Shown: positions 60,491 through 64,000 of the stretch, piece by piece
Position numbering within the stretch: position 1 is the first letter of the stretch
Layout of the letters: every line of letters starts with the position of its first letter
DNA from: Polydactylus sextarius
Taxonomy: Eukaryota; Chordata; Actinopteri; Polynemidae
DNA length: 64,000 bases
Assembly (NCBI GenBank): GCA_016801845.1
Contig: CM028911.1
Span: 9,532,885-9,596,884 of the forward strand
Reading direction: 5' to 3'
The notes under the pieces: generated by a model
Told to the model about the DNA's origin: nothing
What the model saw: only the letters and a program-made list of their open reading frames with translations
Databases searched by the model: none
Translations under genes and position numbers: made by a program

Positions 60491-61313
60491 ATATCTATTA
60501 TTTTATTTTATTATATATGTATCCATTATTTTATTTCAAATTTAAGAGCCTGAAAAAAAATCTTTACTATCCAAATAGTTTCGGTCTTGACTGTATATAC
60601 CAGACACTGAGAATATGGAGCTGGTTCTGTGATAGAAACTGACAGTTGAACTCGGTGTTGTACAATTCTATGTCAATCTTTAGCTGGCCCGTGTGTTTTT
60701 CTGTAAGATGCTGAATAGTTGCAGCTGATGCTATGGGTATGTCAGGTGACTGAGCCCCATGTTCAAGTAGCTTGGCCCTGTTGTAGAGGGCCTCCATCTT
60801 TGTCAGCCTTGTCTCATCTCATAAACAGACCCAGACAGAAAAGATTTACCATGAATAATGCCTCAGGTCTGTAGAATCCCAACACCTATAAATCTTAATA
60901 GAGGTTCCCAGATTCCAACAGGGAACCACATCTCTTTCCCATCCTGCCCAGCTCTATTCCACCTCCCATGTGGAGTCTCCAATTTTTTCTCCCCAAAGTA
61001 AACCCACAGCGACTGGAATTTGCCCATGCCATGATTTACCTACGAACAGGATTACATGCATATAGCTCATGCAAATCAATAAAAACATGTCAAGAATGCT
61101 TAGCCTCCTGTGGTTTGCTAAATGCAATTCATCACTGAGGGAATCAGGGGAAGGGAATGGGCTAACAAATGGAGTCTGATCATTTGCGTTGGACCTGTTG
61201 TCAAATACTTGAAGAGTGCATTTTTCATTTTCTGTACAGTAAATTGTACTTGGTTGTGTGTTTGTTTCAAAGGGACTAGTAGAGTCCCTGCTTATTGCAT
61301 TTAGTATGGGGAG
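60491..61313. other. Non-coding stretch
   Basis: Contains an octamer ATGCAAAT at 61069-61076, next to AATCAATAAAAAC. No gene is recognised. Confidence 0.45.
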
Positions 61314-61317
61314 TTTT

Positions 61318-61348
<31 letters not shown>
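61314..61348 (+). repeat. (GTTTT)n pentanucleotide repeat
   Basis: T9, then five GTTTT units (G at 61323, 61328, 61333, 61338 and 61343). No retroposon body is recognised upstream. Confidence 0.95.
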
Positions 61349-62460
61349 ATTTTTTATGGAATGCTATATGGTGTTTACTTCAATTCCCAAATCATATCAT
61401 ACAATAAATTGCCATACAGTAGCATATTCTAGAATTCTAGTTTATTTTACTAAAATGTGTGGAATTAAAACAATTTATGCCTGAGTTGTGTGTATACTAT
61501 GTTATGCCACTGTGTTACTTTAAAGTCAAAACAAAACAATAAAGAGGTCATACATTTAAAGTATTCCCTCTGTGTAGTCACTTGACCCTCAAGCTTGAGC
61601 TACATCAGCCAGCCTGATGTGAATTACATGTTGCATTTTTCATGCTTGCCTACGGAATTACATTAACTGGCTTTGAAGTGGTGGAAAATATACTTATAAA
61701 TCAACTAACCTCATGTATATCAAGCCTCTCAGTCTGTGGACAGCCATCAAAAATGCTGTGCATCATCTTAACCAAGATTGGGTGTGTGTTGGTATGATGA
61801 ACTCAGATATTGACACTTTTAGAGACATCTTGCTTTGATAGGTCCATCTATGCCTTTGGGCTGAGGTCCGTCAACATGATGCCCAGTGACTCCCCAAATT
61901 GAGCCTGCTTTGGAGTCATCGTTCATAAATAGGGAATATGTCACCTTTGATGTGCAATTACAGTGCATGCAGAGGAGGGGGATGTTGTAAATTCATAATT
62001 TTACTATTCCACCCCACTTTTTTGGGGGAATGCAGACAAGACCAGCTTAATAGATAATCAACAGACCTGCTATTTTACAAAGCCAAAGGTTGTCTCGGTG
62101 CTGATAGTGAGCCAAGTCTTTTTTATGTGGCACTATTAACAGACTCTTCTAAAAATGTTTTTGCCACGTTAATGCCTTTTACAAACACCATCAGGTCATT
62201 TAATGAACTTAATGAACAGTCTAGTGCCTCAAAAATGTTGGCTCTGCACAAAATCCTGCACACATGCATATGCTTTCATTTAAACCCTTTTTTTTTTTGA
62301 TCATTATCACACCACACAGTCGTATCATCAATATGCCATTCCTCAGATTTAGTTACACTGGCATTGTTCCAGGAAATCCTCTCTGCAAACAACATTGGAC
62401 CATATTCCCATATGGTCATGAACACATTCATTCACAGTGCAATGATCACTAAATGTGTCT
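61349..62460. other. Non-coding stretch
   Basis: Contains a T11 run near 62287 and an 8-bp inverted repeat GACCATAT-TCCC-ATATGGTC at 62398-62417. No gene is recognised. Confidence 0.5.
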
Positions 62461-62905
62461 TAAGAATCACTGTGGTGTATTGCGGCGAGTGCTCCCACAA
62501 CTATTCCTCTTGCCTGGTTCAAAGATAAATTAACAGCTTCTAAATAATGCAGTGAACCTTAATTCTCTTTGATTAGTGGCAAGTTAGATGATAGCGACCC
62601 ATTGAAATTGGTCATCAGCATAAATAATGACTGAATGAACTGATAAAATGCAAAGTTGCCGACCATCATAAATCAAATGAGAACCACTTGGTGTGGAAGT
62701 CACTGGAATTAGAAGTCCATGCTCCTATTAATTATGTTGCCTTGCCAAGGCGACAGTGTTATAAATCAGTTGTGAAAGGTACTCCAGCCTGGCCTGCCCA
62801 GCAAGGCCTGCTGCCTGCAAATGGCTCTGTATACCCCCCTAATTGTTTCTTAAACAAGCCACCTCGAGAGGCTGAAGCTGAGGCTGATGGACAGAGTTTA
62901 TGAAC
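62461..62905. promoter_or_regulatory. Candidate conserved non-coding element with palindrome
   Basis: Repeat-free block. Words include TTCTAAATAATGCAGTG near 62538, TTGATTAGTGGC near 62569, CATAAATAATGACTG near 62619, CCTATTAATTATG near 62724 and CCCTAATTGTTTC near 62837. A palindrome GCCTTG-C-CAAGGC lies at 62739-62751. The mix of TAAT cores, retained CpG and a dyad resembles developmental enhancers. Conservation is not visible here. Confidence 0.37.
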
Positions 62906-64000
62906 AGAATTGAAAATGTGGGAGAGGGTTGCATTGTGTATAGTCTGCACAGTTATGTTAGAGTAGACTGAGTCTACAACCAAAACCTACACTTTCATCA
63001 TTTATTGAAATGTAACATAAAGTTGTTATCAATTCCAAGATCACATAATGTCCTGATAGCAAGAGATTGTCAATCCTTGGTAATTTTAGCATAATTTGTA
63101 TTGTGTTTGACATAAACACTCCATGTTCTTACAGTGTCAGTTTTTTTTTCTTTTTTACTTTAAGTACATCCCAAAGACTGTCTGTGATGGTTCAGGATTG
63201 TTTAAATTTTTTTTTTTTCTTTTTAGATGTGTCCAGAGATGCTTAGTGAAGTTGATGTGCCATCCCCATGCAAACCTCTTATTTCTGTAGACACAACTCT
63301 TTTCTGATATATTCTGATGTAAAACTCCACTATCTACTATCCATTCGTCACTGGTGATATTTTGGCATAATAATTTGTCCCATTGCAAACTGTTGAACTC
63401 ATTTCATGATCAGACAGCTGAAAAAATTAACTGGAGAGTTACAAGCTTGCTCAGTTAGCTTAGGTCAACTTAAAGCATGTATTTGTCATGTCATTACTAC
63501 CTATAAAAGACTATATTAATTGTGTCAGAAACCATATGTGGTATTTCAGTAATATTTCTGTCAACTAGGAGCCTTGCTACTATAATTCTATAAACATTTC
63601 TCGCCAATGAAAAGTTAAGATTTTTAACAGTTTTATTCTCTAACATGTAAATCATCCAACAGAGTAAAGATTATTACTTAATTACCAAAGATAATTGTAT
63701 ATCTTCAGACCATTGCATGCAAAAATTATCAGTGGTTACACATTCACAGAGAATCCCAAGTTCAGAGCAACAATCAACTTTTTCTTGTCTATATTTCTGA
63801 TCTGAATTTTCCTCATTGATGCAATTCATTCTTTGACATTTTTACCACAGTGTTTCTTTTCAACATCCAGTCAGTTGCTCAGAAATATCACTTTTTTAGA
63901 TCTTTAAGTATGGAGCGCTAATCGTTGCCAATGGAAAACAGAGACATGTCCTCTATAAATGCTCCATGATCCCGCCATCAATCATACATTCCTTATTAGG
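62906..64000. other. Non-coding right end with one strong acceptor-like site
   Basis: A T12 run and CTTTTTAG form a strong acceptor-like sequence ending at 63226. The frame that follows begins with ATG at 63227 and stays open for 26 codons (MCPEMLSEVDVPSPCKPLIS, then six more), but only a weak GTAGAC donor follows. No gene is called, and the sequence runs off the window end without other features. Confidence 0.4.

Noticed and set aside
62398..62417. 8-bp inverted repeat GACCATAT/ATATGGTC
   Set aside because: It is short, and such stems are expected by chance in a window of this size.

Overview
The window reads as non-coding chromosomal DNA from a bony fish, most likely a percomorph teleost. 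It is moderately AT-rich and CpG-poor and is packed with long dinucleotide tracts. It carries two degenerate interspersed repeats whose wording I recognise from many teleost genomes, at 39165-39485 and 49994-50258. I found no rRNA, tRNA, CRISPR, operon or prokaryote-style gene. No open frame longer than 165 codons exists, and none of the translations I read resembles a protein family. The best reading is one very long intron or a gene desert.

Layout. The left third (1-22 kb) alternates between unremarkable sequence, candidate regulatory blocks (2280-2640, 4490-5110, 5582-6060, 17581-18080, 21600-22000) and simple repeats. The repeats include a 106-bp unbroken purine/pyrimidine alternation at 3882-3987. 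The middle (22-39 kb) has the most simple sequence: polypyrimidine tracts, a GT/AG junction at 27842-27902, a 164-bp unbroken alternation at 30164-30327, a 113-bp AT tract at 32824-32936, and a G-only run with G-quadruplex-type flank at 38350-38403. It also holds the most regulatory-looking blocks (27715-27840, 34051-34480, 37862-38230). The right part (39-64 kb) is more ordinary. It contains the two interspersed repeats, a 118-bp AT tract at 46539-46656, and candidate blocks near 57, 60 and 62.6 kb.

One thread may tie the window together. Nearly all good splice-like signals I could read lie on the plus strand. Two look like recursive-splicing sites, where a pyrimidine tract ending in AG is joined directly to a 5' splice site (5575/5576 and 12871/12872). 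Three look like small exons with both ends (18741-18910, 22886-22909, 29497-29554). Long T and CT tracts also lean to the plus strand. This fits the sense strand of a long intron in a developmental or neuronal gene, but RNA evidence would be needed to accept it. Candidate regulatory blocks are called on appearance only (low repeat content, clustered TAAT, ATTTGCAT, CAGCTG and TGACAG words, retained CpG, short dyads), so their confidences are low.
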